Shown: positions 16,771 to 24,212 of the stretch, one piece after another
How positions within the stretch are numbered: position 1 is the stretch's first letter
How the letters are laid out: the number at the start of each line of letters is the position of its first letter
Source: Verrucomicrobia bacterium Tous-C9LFEB
Lineage (GTDB): Bacteria > Verrucomicrobiota > Verrucomicrobiia > Methylacidiphilales > UBA1321
Reading direction: 5' to 3'
DNA: 64,000 bases
Assembly (NCBI GenBank): GCA_002304345.1
Contig: NEUU01000001.1
Location: forward strand, 124,001-188,000
Position numbers and translations under genes: made by a program
The notes under the pieces: generated by a model
Seen by the model: only the letters and a program-made list of their open reading frames with translations
What the model was told of the DNA's origin: nothing
Databases searched by the model: none

Positions 16771-18447
16771 TCACGCTGCGGGAGCGGCGCACGCGGCTTG
16801 CACACCCGGCAGAGGCTTGACGAGGAGGAGTTCGTTGCCGGGGTCGCACTCGATGAAGTCGACGGTGGTGAAGACCAGGTTGAGGAGGTGGAGGCCGAGG
16901 CCACCGGGTTTGACGTCGTGGAGTTCGCGGCCCTTTAACTTGTCTTTGTCGATGGGGGGGCCGTAGTCGCGGAGCTTGAGGTGGAAGTCGTCGGGGGTGA
17001 TGGTGACGGTGAGGGCGACTTTGTGGTGGGCTTCGTTCTGGTAGGTGTGGCGGAGGACGTTGGTGAAGGCTTCGTCGACGGCGAGGACGATCTGGCCGCG
17101 TTCGAGGTCACTGTAGCCGGCGAGGAGGGTCCAGCTTTCGATGTATTGGCGGACGATCTTGCAGTTGCCGGGGGCGCAGACGGTTTCGAGGGTGGCGGGG
17201 GGATGGGTGGCGAGGAGGAGGAGGCAGGCGTCGTCGTGGAGGTCGTCGGGGTTGACGAATTGGCTCCAGGCTTTCCAGGCGGAGTCGATGACGCGGCGGG
17301 GGCTGCTGCTGACGAGGCTTTCTTTGAGGCGGTCGAAGCCGAAGTCTTCTTCTTTTTGGTTGCGGCCTTCGTTGATGCCGTCGCTGAAGAGAATCCATTT
17401 GTCGCCGCTCTGGCAGGGGAAGATGGTGGCTTCGTAGGGGTATTGGGCGAAGACGCCGAGGGGGAGGGCGCGGGGAACTTGCATGACGTCCCATTTTTCG
17501 CCGGTCCAGTGCCAGGGTTCGAATTGTCCGGCGCAGATGACTTCCATGGTGGCGGCGTGGGGGTCGTGGAGGAGGAAGGTGGTGGCGACGAAACGTCCGG
17601 CGGCGAGTCGGCCGCAGAGTCCGCGGTTGATGCGGTGGACGAGGTCTTTGAGTCCGGTGTGGGCGAGGCCGGAGAGGGCGTTGAGTTCGCCGGTGACCTG
17701 CGCGGTGGTTAATGCGGCGGGGATGCCTTTGCCGCTGACGTCGCCGATGGCGGCGAGGAGTCGGTCGCCGGGGAGTTGGACGACGGCGTAGAAGTCGCCG
17801 CCGATGGTGCGGGCGGGTTGGTAGTGGACGAGCATCTCGGCGCGGCTGGTGAGGAGCTCGGGCGGGGGGAGGAAGGCGCGTTGGATTTCGTGGGCGAGGG
17901 TGAGTTCTTGCTGGAACTTGGCTTCTTCCTTGGCGCGGGCTTCGCGGTCGAGGCGGACGAGGGCGCTGGTGACGACTCCGGCGAGGCCTTCGAAGATCTC
18001 TTGGTCGATGTCGCTGAAGGCGGGGGTGCGGACGGGGTTGAGGGCTTGGAGGACGCCGATGCAGAGTCCCTTGTCGAGCAGCGGGATGGTGAGCATGGCG
18101 CGGGTGACGAAGGTGGATTTGGAGCTGACGCCGCGGAAGATGCGGGGATCGTTTTCGGCGTCGTCGATGCGGACGACTTCGCTGGTCTGGTAGACGAGTC
18201 CGGCGATGCCTTTGTCCCACGGGATGCGGGCGGTGTGGAAGTGTTCGTCCTGGCTGCCGCGGGCGGAGTAGATGATGAGTTCTTTGGTCTTCGTGTCGGG
18301 GAGGTACATGGAGCAGGCTTCGGCCTGCATCATGTCGAGGGAGTGGCGGAGGATGTTCTCAACGACTTCGTCCAGGGTGGTGAGGGTGAAGAGGCTGCGG
18401 GCGGCCTGGAGGAGGGCGCGGTAGCGTTCGTTGAGGAGGGAGTCCAT
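16771..18447 (-). CDS. GAF - PP2C (SpoIIE-type) phosphatase - HATPase regulator
   Basis: A 558-residue cytoplasmic partner-switching regulator. A GAF sensor (about 20-165) is followed by a coiled linker with AHEIQRAFLPP, a SpoIIE/RsbU-type PP2C domain (about 190-395; metal-binding GGDFYAV and IGDVSGKGIPAAL) and a C-terminal RsbW-like ATPase domain (about 425-545; N box DEAFTNVLRH, then LRDYGPPID and GGLGLHLL). It therefore combines the phosphatase and kinase-type activities that act on STAS antagonists, one of which is encoded in the mla operon just upstream on the same strand. The stop TGA lies inside a repeat B palindrome (GCAGCGTGACGCTGC), so the last two or three residues come from repeat DNA. 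Confidence 0.9.
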   Translation of the reverse strand: MDSLLNERYRALLQAARSLFTLTTLDEVVENILRHSLDMMQAEACSMYLPDTKTKELIIYSARGSQDEHFHTARIPWDKGIAGLVYQTSEVVRIDDAENDPRIFRGVSSKSTFVTRAMLTIPLLDKGLCIGVLQALNPVRTPAFSDIDQEIFEGLAGVVTSALVRLDREARAKEEAKFQQELTLAHEIQRAFLPPPELLTSRAEMLVHYQPARTIGGDFYAVVQLPGDRLLAAIGDVSGKGIPAALTTAQVTGELNALSGLAHTGLKDLVHRINRGLCGRLAAGRFVATTFLLHDPHAATMEVICAGQFEPWHWTGEKWDVMQVPRALPLGVFAQYPYEATIFPCQSGDKWILFSDGINEGRNQKEEDFGFDRLKESLVSSSPRRVIDSAWKAWSQFVNPDDLHDDACLLLLATHPPATLETVCAPGNCKIVRQYIESWTLLAGYSDLERGQIVLAVDEAFTNVLRHTYQNEAHHKVALTVTITPDDFHLKLRDYGPPIDKDKLKGRELHDVKPGGLGLHLLNLVFTTVDFIECDPGNELLLVKPLPGVQAACAAPAA

Positions 18448-18460
18448 CGGGGAAAGGGGG

Positions 18461-18665
18461 AAGTACTAGGTATGAGGTTCTAGGTACTAAGTATGAAGCA
18501 CTTTCGTGAGTTTGCAAATGGTGGGTGATGGAAGAAGAGCACACACCCCGGCGCTGCGCATCACCCCTCTTGATAGAGGGGATTTCTGCTGCCGCGGCTC
18601 TAGGTTTGCCGGAGCAACACTCAGACGGTTCATACTCAGTACCTAGAACCTCGTAATTAGTACTT
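18461..18665. repeat. 205-bp element with 36-bp terminal inverted repeats (repeat F)
   Basis: AAGTACTAGGTATGAGGTTC... at 18461-18496 is matched in reverse complement at 18630-18665 with five differences in 36 bases. The element fills the gap between the GAF-phosphatase gene and mlaD and ends three bases before the mlaD stop. It has no ORF, so it is a non-autonomous MITE-like repeat that has separated or been inserted between the two genes. Confidence 0.75.
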
Positions 18666-18668
18666 CCC

Positions 18669-19496
18669 TTAGTTCGTCGCGGGCTTGACCTCGATCACAT
18701 TTTTGATCGGGATGGGCTCGTTGGATTTGAGGACTTGGGATTCGGGGGGAATGGGATTGGTGGGGCCGCCCCAGATGAGGCGCCAGGGTTTCTGGGCGAG
18801 GGTGGAGGTGAGGGCCTTGGCGTTGGTGGTGACGACTTTGAGGTTGTCGGTGATGACGCCGAGGTTGGCGAGGAGCTTGTTGATGCGGGCTTTGTTCTCG
18901 GGCGTGGTGGTGATTTTGAGCAGCGAGTTGGCTTCGACCATGATCTCGTTGATGTTCTCGGTGAGGGTGGGGAGCGATTCGTTGAGGAGTTGGCTGATGC
19001 CGTTGAGGTTCTTGGCGACGGGGATCATCTCGGTGATGAGTTCCTGGCCGGAGTTGGCGATGTCGTTGAAGTCGGCGCTGTAGTGGGCCTTGAGGGTGGC
19101 GCCTTCGGCGAGGAGGGGGGAGTCTTTACTGACGGGGACGAAGGCGATGTAGTTGGAGCCGAGCATGCCGTCTTGTTTGACGGAGACTTTGACGTCGTCG
19201 CCGATTTCGACATTGGGGTTGAGGGAGAGGCCGAGTTCGATGCAGTAGAGGCCGTGGCGGCTGGCTTCCTGTTTGTCACGGGGGAGGACGGTGATGGTTT
19301 CGACGCGGCCGATGGGGGCCCCGGCGAATTTGACGGGGGTGTTGGGGATGACGCCGGCAGCGGATTCGACCCAGACGTTGATGTGTTTTTGGCCACCCGC
19401 GTAGCGGAGCTTGCCAATGCTATAGGCGAGGATCGCGGTAAAGATGAGCGCGCCGAGGATGACGGCGGAGGCGATCAGGTATTCGGGTTTTTTCAT
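18669..19496 (-). CDS. mlaD: MlaD-type MCE protein, substrate-binding subunit of lipid ABC transporter
   Basis: A 275-residue MCE-domain protein anchored in the inner membrane by one N-terminal helix (about 7-26) with the MCE domain in the periplasm (about 36-115: INVWVESAAGVIPNTPVKFA, GAPIGRVETI, LGSNYIAFVP). After it comes a long helical region (about 120-235) probably forming the hexamer barrel extension. MlaD binds phospholipid for the MlaFE transporter that maintains outer-membrane asymmetry. It is 13 bases downstream of mlaF. No mlaC or mlaA is in the window. Confidence 0.88.
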   Translation of the reverse strand: MKKPEYLIASAVILGALIFTAILAYSIGKLRYAGGQKHINVWVESAAGVIPNTPVKFAGAPIGRVETITVLPRDKQEASRHGLYCIELGLSLNPNVEIGDDVKVSVKQDGMLGSNYIAFVPVSKDSPLLAEGATLKAHYSADFNDIANSGQELITEMIPVAKNLNGISQLLNESLPTLTENINEIMVEANSLLKITTTPENKARINKLLANLGVITDNLKVVTTNAKALTSTLAQKPWRLIWGGPTNPIPPESQVLKSNEPIPIKNVIEVKPATN

Positions 19497-19509
19497 GGGA
19501 TGTCCTTAT

Positions 19510-20322
19510 TTAGTCTACGCTGAGGAGTCGCTTGATGTAATCGTCGCGGGAGAGTTTGAGGGGGATGGGGCCGTCGGCTTCGCCCTTGATGAATTGCTGG
19601 AGGCGGGGGTCGGGATTGTTGCGGATTTCGTCGGGGGTGCCCTGGGCGATGATCTGGCCTTCGAAGAGCATGATCATTTTGTTGGCGATGCGAAAGGCGC
19701 TGGTCATGTCGTGGGTGACGACGACGGCGGTGATGCCGAGCTTGTGGACCATGTCGAGGGTGAGCTGGTCGATGACGGCGGTCATGACGGGGTCGAGTCC
19801 GGAGGTGGGCTCGTCGCAGAAGAGGAGTTCGGGATCGAGGGCGAGGGCGCGGGCCATGCCGACGCGCTTGCGCATGCCACCGGAAATCTCGGAGGGCTTG
19901 AGGTGCTCGAAGCCGGTGAGGCCGACGAGTTCGAGTTTCAATTTCACGACGAGGTCGGCAATGCTTTCGCTGACGTTGCCGCTTTCCAGCAGGGGCAGGG
20001 CGACGTTCTGGCCGACGGTGAGGGAGTTCAGCAGGGCGCCGAATTGGTGCATCATGGCAAAGCGGCGGCGGACCTTGGCGAGGCCGTCGTCGTCGAGCTT
20101 GGTGATGTCGGTGCCGAGGACGTGAATTTCGCCTTCGTTGGGCTTGAGAACGCCGATGAGGTGGCGCAGGAGGGTGCTCTTGCCGCAGCCGCTGCCGCCC
20201 ATGATGACGAGGATTTCGCCGCGCTTGAGGGTGAAGCTGATGTCATTGAGCACGGTGCGGGGACCGAACTTTTTGACGAGTCCGCGCACTTCGAGGGCGT
20301 GGGTGGATTTGGTCTCGCTCAT
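19510..20322 (-). CDS. mlaF: MlaF-type lipid transporter ATPase
   Basis: A 270-residue ABC ATPase powering the Mla lipid transporter at the cytoplasmic face. Walker A is GGSGCGKSTLLRHL, the ABC signature region ISGGMRKRVGMARAL, Walker B ELLFCDEPTSGLDP and the switch His in VVVTHDM. The length and C-terminal extension (FIKGEADGPIPL) match MlaF/Ttg2A proteins. Its ATG overlaps the mlaE stop by four bases, indicating coupling. Confidence 0.93.
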   Translation of the reverse strand: MSETKSTHALEVRGLVKKFGPRTVLNDISFTLKRGEILVIMGGSGCGKSTLLRHLIGVLKPNEGEIHVLGTDITKLDDDGLAKVRRRFAMMHQFGALLNSLTVGQNVALPLLESGNVSESIADLVVKLKLELVGLTGFEHLKPSEISGGMRKRVGMARALALDPELLFCDEPTSGLDPVMTAVIDQLTLDMVHKLGITAVVVTHDMTSAFRIANKMIMLFEGQIIAQGTPDEIRNNPDPRLQQFIKGEADGPIPLKLSRDDYIKRLLSVD

Positions 20323-21062
20323 GTGGCAAAGAAGAAGATGGCGGTGAGGATGGCATCCATGCCGAGCATGGCGAGGAGACAGCTCACGACCGACTGGGTG
20401 GTGTTGCGGCCAACGCCTTCGGCGCCGTCGCGTACTTCCATGCCATAGGTGCAGGCGATGGAGCCAATGAGGAATCCAAAGACGAGGGACTTGAAGAGGC
20501 CGGTGTAGAGGTCCTTGAGGTCGACGGCCTGCAGCGAGCGGGTGATGTAGAGGAGGGGATCGAGGCTGAGGGAGTTGACGCCGAGGAGCCAGCCGCCAAA
20601 GAGGCCAAGCGCTTCGCCGATGATGGTGAGGCAGGGCATCATGATGATCATGGCGAGAAGGCGGGGAACAACGAGGTAGCGGACGGGATCGATGGCCATG
20701 ACTTCGAGGGCTTCGATTTCCTCGGAGACTTTCATGGTGCCGAGCTCGGCGGTGATGGAGGAGCCGGAGCGGCCAATGACGACGACAGCGGTGATGAGGG
20801 GACCGATTTCGCGCAGCATGGCGAAGGAGACGAGATCGGCGACGCGCTCGGTGGCACCGAGCTGGGCGAGCTGCCCGGCCGATTGCATGGCGAGGACGAG
20901 ACCCATGAAGAGACAGGCGAGGCCGACGGTGGGCAGGGAGTTGACGCCCACGTTGACCATCTGGACGAAGGTGGCGTGGACGCGAAGAGTGCTGCGGCCA
21001 CTCAGCGAGCGACCAATGCTGGCGAAGGCGCGGAGCGTGAGACTCGTGTAGGCGAGGAGCAC
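20319..21062 (-). CDS. mlaE: MlaE-type lipid transporter permease
   Basis: A 247-residue inner-membrane permease of the MlaE family with five to six hydrophobic segments and the family hallmarks GLVLAMQSAGQL, REIGPLITAVVVIGRSGSSI and AELGTMKVSEEIEALEVM. It forms the translocation core with MlaF and is bound by MlaD. It lies 24 bases after the STAS gene and overlaps mlaF by four bases. Confidence 0.93.
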   Translation of the reverse strand: MLLAYTSLTLRAFASIGRSLSGRSTLRVHATFVQMVNVGVNSLPTVGLACLFMGLVLAMQSAGQLAQLGATERVADLVSFAMLREIGPLITAVVVIGRSGSSITAELGTMKVSEEIEALEVMAIDPVRYLVVPRLLAMIIMMPCLTIIGEALGLFGGWLLGVNSLSLDPLLYITRSLQAVDLKDLYTGLFKSLVFGFLIGSIACTYGMEVRDGAEGVGRNTTQSVVSCLLAMLGMDAILTAIFFFAT

Positions 21063-21086
21063 AGCTTGAATTTAAGTCTGGCGCGT

Positions 21087-21425
21087 TTAGCTATTCAACG
21101 CGGTCAGAGCGGAGTTGGTGTCGGGGTGAAGAGAGAAGATCTGCTCGAGGCGGACGATCTCGAAAACATTGCGCACCCGCGGGCTGAGCGAGGAGAGGGC
21201 CAGCTTGCCCTTGAAGGGCTGCGTGGCCTGAAAGTATTCGATGAGTGTGGCCAACCCCGAGGAATCGATATAGCTGACCCCGGTGAAGTCCAGCAGGAGC
21301 TTCGCGCATTTGGAGGAACTCTTGGTCTTGAGGAACTCCCGAAGTTTGGGCGATGATTCGAGATCGATATCGCCTTTGATGGTCACAACGGGGATTTCGC
21401 CTTCAAGCCGCTCACTAATTTCCAT
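21087..21425 (-). CDS. STAS-domain protein (anti-sigma-factor antagonist / MlaB-like)
   Basis: A single STAS domain of 112 residues, with the conserved IDSSGLATLIEY segment whose second serine (Ser56) corresponds to the phosphorylation site of SpoIIAA-type antagonists. In Proteobacteria the Mla transporter has a STAS subunit, MlaB, with Thr at a nearby position, so this first gene of the operon may be the MlaB equivalent. The intact DSSG also makes it a substrate candidate for the GAF-PP2C-HATPase protein three genes downstream. I chose the ATG giving MEISERLEG, as in homologues; a longer start at 21497 adds 24 residues with no domain content. Confidence 0.85.
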   Translation of the reverse strand: MEISERLEGEIPVVTIKGDIDLESSPKLREFLKTKSSSKCAKLLLDFTGVSYIDSSGLATLIEYFQATQPFKGKLALSSLSPRVRNVFEIVRLEQIFSLHPDTNSALTALNS

Positions 21426-21800
21426 GTGGTAAGAGGTAACAAGATTTCCGAGAGTGGAAAGCTTTTTTTGTTGTTGAATTGGAACTGGTTGCTGCATGGA
21501 GCGATTGCTATGAATGAAACTTCATGGTCAGGTGTCGATTGTGTGTCGATGGAGATTGTCTGGAAGGGGGGATTCGCATTCCCATTTTTAACGAAGTGTC
21601 GGGGGTAACTTGCGTTTTTTTTCAGTTAATGCCGGGCTCCTTAGCCCCAAGCCCTCTCGATTATCGACGAGGTTGGTTTCATTCTGAGATAAATCTCACT
21701 TCGCGATGAGGGTGGAGGTTTCATGAGGGCTTCCGGGATCGCGATGCGACCAATAAAACTTCACTTTGTCGGCGGATCGGTCTTGAATCGAGAGGGGCTC
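21426..21800. other. divergent intergenic region, nothing distinct
   Basis: Between the divergent STAS and glycosyltransferase genes I see no gene, convincing promoter, hairpin or copy of the dispersed repeats. GAGAGGGG about four bases before the ATG at 21801 is a possible ribosome-binding site for the right-hand gene. Confidence 0.4.
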
Positions 21801-22724
21801 ATGAATTCGTTCCAGCTTTTTTTTATACGCGCGGTCACGTGGTTTTTACGCAATTTTCCATGGCCGATCCGGCGCGCGGTTCTCGGTTTTCCCCCCATCG
21901 AGGTGAGGGCGCAGGAGCGGTGCTTGCTGGTGCTGGGGACGCCGCGCCGTTTTCTGGAGGCGTTGTGGACGGCTTATGGCTGGATGCGCCATTTCCAGGG
22001 CGAACTGGATTTGGTGATCGTGGTGGATGGGAAGGTGACGGCGGCGATGGAGGGGGACTTCCGCCGTTGTTTCCGGGGTGGTCATTTGTGGGAGGCGGAG
22101 GATTACCTGGCCGATTGCGCGGTAGGTTCGTCGCGGCTGAATCGGTTCGTTCGCGAGAATTTTTACGGTCGCAAGCTCGGGGTGGTGCTGAAGTTCAACC
22201 AGGAGCATGCGATGTTGTTTTCCGATAATGACGTGGTGGTGTGGGAGCGGCCGGGGGAGATCATTGAGGCGGTGCGGCAGGATGAAACGGTGGTGTACAA
22301 TGCGTCGGTGCAATCGCCGTATGCGCCAGCGGTGCGGGAGGGTTTCGCGCGCCGGGGAGTAACGCTGGCGGATGATTTTAATTCGGGCTTGATGTACGTG
22401 CCGAAGGGGCGGCTGGATCTGGATCTGGCGAATTCCGTTCTGGAGGATGTCCCGGTCGAGGACAGGCATCACTTTATCGAGCAGGCGGTGCTGGCGGGAT
22501 TATGCAGCCGGGGACCCTTGAAGCCGTTGCCGATGGATCGTTATTCGATTTCGATTCGAAATATGTGGTTCTGGCAAGGCGACATTCCGTCGTATGCCGG
22601 ATTGGTGTGCCGGCATTTTGTGGGGCCGGTGCGTTACTGGATGTATCGCCACGGTTACCCCCGCTTGCGCGAGCGGGTGTGCCGGATGGATCAGGCGGGG
22701 AGTTCTTCGCAGAGTCCGCGATAG
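21801..22724 (+). CDS. putative GT-A-type glycosyltransferase
   Basis: A 307-residue protein I assign only tentatively. It begins with a hydrophobic or amphipathic stretch (MNSFQLFFIRAVTWFLRNFP), followed by LDLVIVVDGKV, a DxD-like metal site in AMLFSDNDVVVW, and DDFNSGLMYVPKGRL, the same order of motifs as in the GT-A enzyme at 6865-7776. I chose the ATG at 21801 because GAGAGGGG precedes it; a longer frame from 21723 is possible. Its 3' end overlaps the bioA 3' end by 34 bases in convergent orientation. Confidence 0.65.
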   Translation: MNSFQLFFIRAVTWFLRNFPWPIRRAVLGFPPIEVRAQERCLLVLGTPRRFLEALWTAYGWMRHFQGELDLVIVVDGKVTAAMEGDFRRCFRGGHLWEAEDYLADCAVGSSRLNRFVRENFYGRKLGVVLKFNQEHAMLFSDNDVVVWERPGEIIEAVRQDETVVYNASVQSPYAPAVREGFARRGVTLADDFNSGLMYVPKGRLDLDLANSVLEDVPVEDRHHFIEQAVLAGLCSRGPLKPLPMDRYSISIRNMWFWQGDIPSYAGLVCRHFVGPVRYWMYRHGYPRLRERVCRMDQAGSSSQSPR

Positions 22725-24058
22725 AGCGCCTCGACCATTTTTTCGAGCTGCTCCTTCGTGGTGGAGTAGGGCGGCATGAGGATGAGGACGTTGCCCGCGC
22801 CGCGCGCGAGGAGTCCGTACTGCTTGGCGCGCTCGCTGACGTGGTAGGCGATGCGGCGTTCGAAGGGGAACGGTTTCCGTGTGGCGAAATCCTCGACGAG
22901 TTCGATGCCGAGGATAAAGCCGTCCTGACGGATGTCGCCGACGTGGGGATGTTGCCAGAAAATCTGGCTGAGGGATTTGAGCTGGGCGGCGCGGTCGCGG
23001 ATTTTGTCGAGGGTGTGCTCGGTGTCGAAGAGTTCGAGATTGGCGAGAGCGGCGGCGCAGCCGAGTTGATTGCCGCAATAACTATGGCCGTGGTAGAAGG
23101 TGCGTTCGATGGGGCCGCGATAGCTCTGGAAAATTTCTTCGCGGATGAGCGTGGCGCCGAGCGGGAGGTAGCCGCCGGTTAATCCTTTTGCGAGCGCGAT
23201 GAGATCGGCTTTTACGCCCTCGTGATCGGCGGCGAACATTTCGCCGGTGCGGCCAAAGCCGGTCATGACTTCATCAAGGATGAGCATCGCGCCGGCGTCC
23301 TTGGCGATCTGCGCGGCTTTCGCGAGGTAGCCTGCCGGATGCATCACCATGCCCGCAGCGCCTTGCACGCGGGGTTCGAGGACGAGCGCGGCGATTTCGG
23401 GACCGCGTTCCTGAAAGACTTTTTCGAGCGCGGCGAGACATTGCCATTCGCACTGACGATAAGTTCGGGCGTCGGCGCGTTCAGGCGTGGCGCGATTGCA
23501 GGGGCAGCGGTAGCAGCCGGGTTGCATCACTTCGACGGAGGGAAACATGAGGCTGTTGAAGTGGCCGGTGTGGAAGGAGCTGTGGCCGACGCTCATCGCA
23601 CCAACGGTGTCGCCGTGGTAGCCATTCCCGAGCGAGACGAAGAGGCGGCGTTGCGGTTGGTTGATTTGGTCGAAGTGCTGGAGCGTGATCTTGATCGCGG
23701 CTTCAATCGCGGTGGCGCCGTCGTCGGAATAGAAGACGCGGTATTTGTCGGGGCCGACGAGCGCGGTGAGCTTCTCTCCGAGCAGCGAGCCGGGGCCATG
23801 GCCGAGGCCGAGGTAGGATGTGTGCGCGACGCGGTCGAGTTGGTCCTTGATGGCCTGGTTGATGACGGGGTGATTGTGCCCGTGCATGTTCGTCCAGATG
23901 GAGGAGTTGCCATCGAGGTAGGCGTTGCCCTCTTCGTCGAGGAGCACGGAGCCGCGCGCGCTGGCGATCATGACGGGCTTGAAGTGCGGATCGAACCACG
24001 CGTCGGTCGGAGTGAACGGATGCCAGACGTGGGCGCGGTCGAGATCAACGGAGTTCAT
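22691..24058 (-). CDS. bioA: adenosylmethionine-8-amino-7-oxononanoate aminotransferase
   Basis: BioA, the PLP-dependent class-III aminotransferase of biotin synthesis, converting KAPA to DAPA with S-adenosylmethionine as amino donor; 455 residues. The N-terminal signature AHVWHPFTPTDAWFD, the SSIWTNMHGHNHP region, GNGYHGDTVGAMSVG and the PLP lysine in LIALAKGLTGGYLPLGATL are intact, and RTFYHGHSYCGNQLGCAAA is typical. I start at 24058 because MNSVDLDRAHVW matches family N-termini; a longer frame to 24127 has no support. No other bio gene is in the window. The 3' end overlaps the glycosyltransferase on the opposite strand. Confidence 0.94.
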   Translation of the reverse strand: MNSVDLDRAHVWHPFTPTDAWFDPHFKPVMIASARGSVLLDEEGNAYLDGNSSIWTNMHGHNHPVINQAIKDQLDRVAHTSYLGLGHGPGSLLGEKLTALVGPDKYRVFYSDDGATAIEAAIKITLQHFDQINQPQRRLFVSLGNGYHGDTVGAMSVGHSSFHTGHFNSLMFPSVEVMQPGCYRCPCNRATPERADARTYRQCEWQCLAALEKVFQERGPEIAALVLEPRVQGAAGMVMHPAGYLAKAAQIAKDAGAMLILDEVMTGFGRTGEMFAADHEGVKADLIALAKGLTGGYLPLGATLIREEIFQSYRGPIERTFYHGHSYCGNQLGCAAALANLELFDTEHTLDKIRDRAAQLKSLSQIFWQHPHVGDIRQDGFILGIELVEDFATRKPFPFERRIAYHVSERAKQYGLLARGAGNVLILMPPYSTTKEQLEKMVEALYRGLCEELPA

Positions 24059-24123
24059 GGGAGCTTCGAGAATAAACCGAAGCGGACGAATTGACGAAAG
24101 GAATTTCTGGGGACGGTGTTCCG

Positions 24124-24150
24124 CCATGGCGCTTCACCGAGCGCTCTACA
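24124..24150. repeat. degenerate half copy of repeat A
   Basis: CCATGGCGCTTCACCGAGCG followed by CTCTACA matches one arm of the head-to-head repeat A unit (GCCATGGCG...CCGA...CCCTACA) with changes. It lies in the short gap upstream of bioA. Confidence 0.6.
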
Positions 24151-24212
24151 ATTTTCCTCTCTGTATATCCTACGGGATGTAGGACCGGAGACGTTCCAGT
24201 GGTGCTGAAACG

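Noticed and set aside
16981..19523. Long plus-strand frames opposite the GAF-PP2C and mlaD genes
   Set aside because: Their translations are monotonous Gly/Glu/Val/Asp strings, the usual antisense image of GC-rich genes; the minus-strand genes have full domain structure.
22691..24058. A biotin operon around bioA
   Set aside because: No bioB, bioD, bioF or other biotin gene or BirA operator could be recognised on either side; bioA stands alone in this window.
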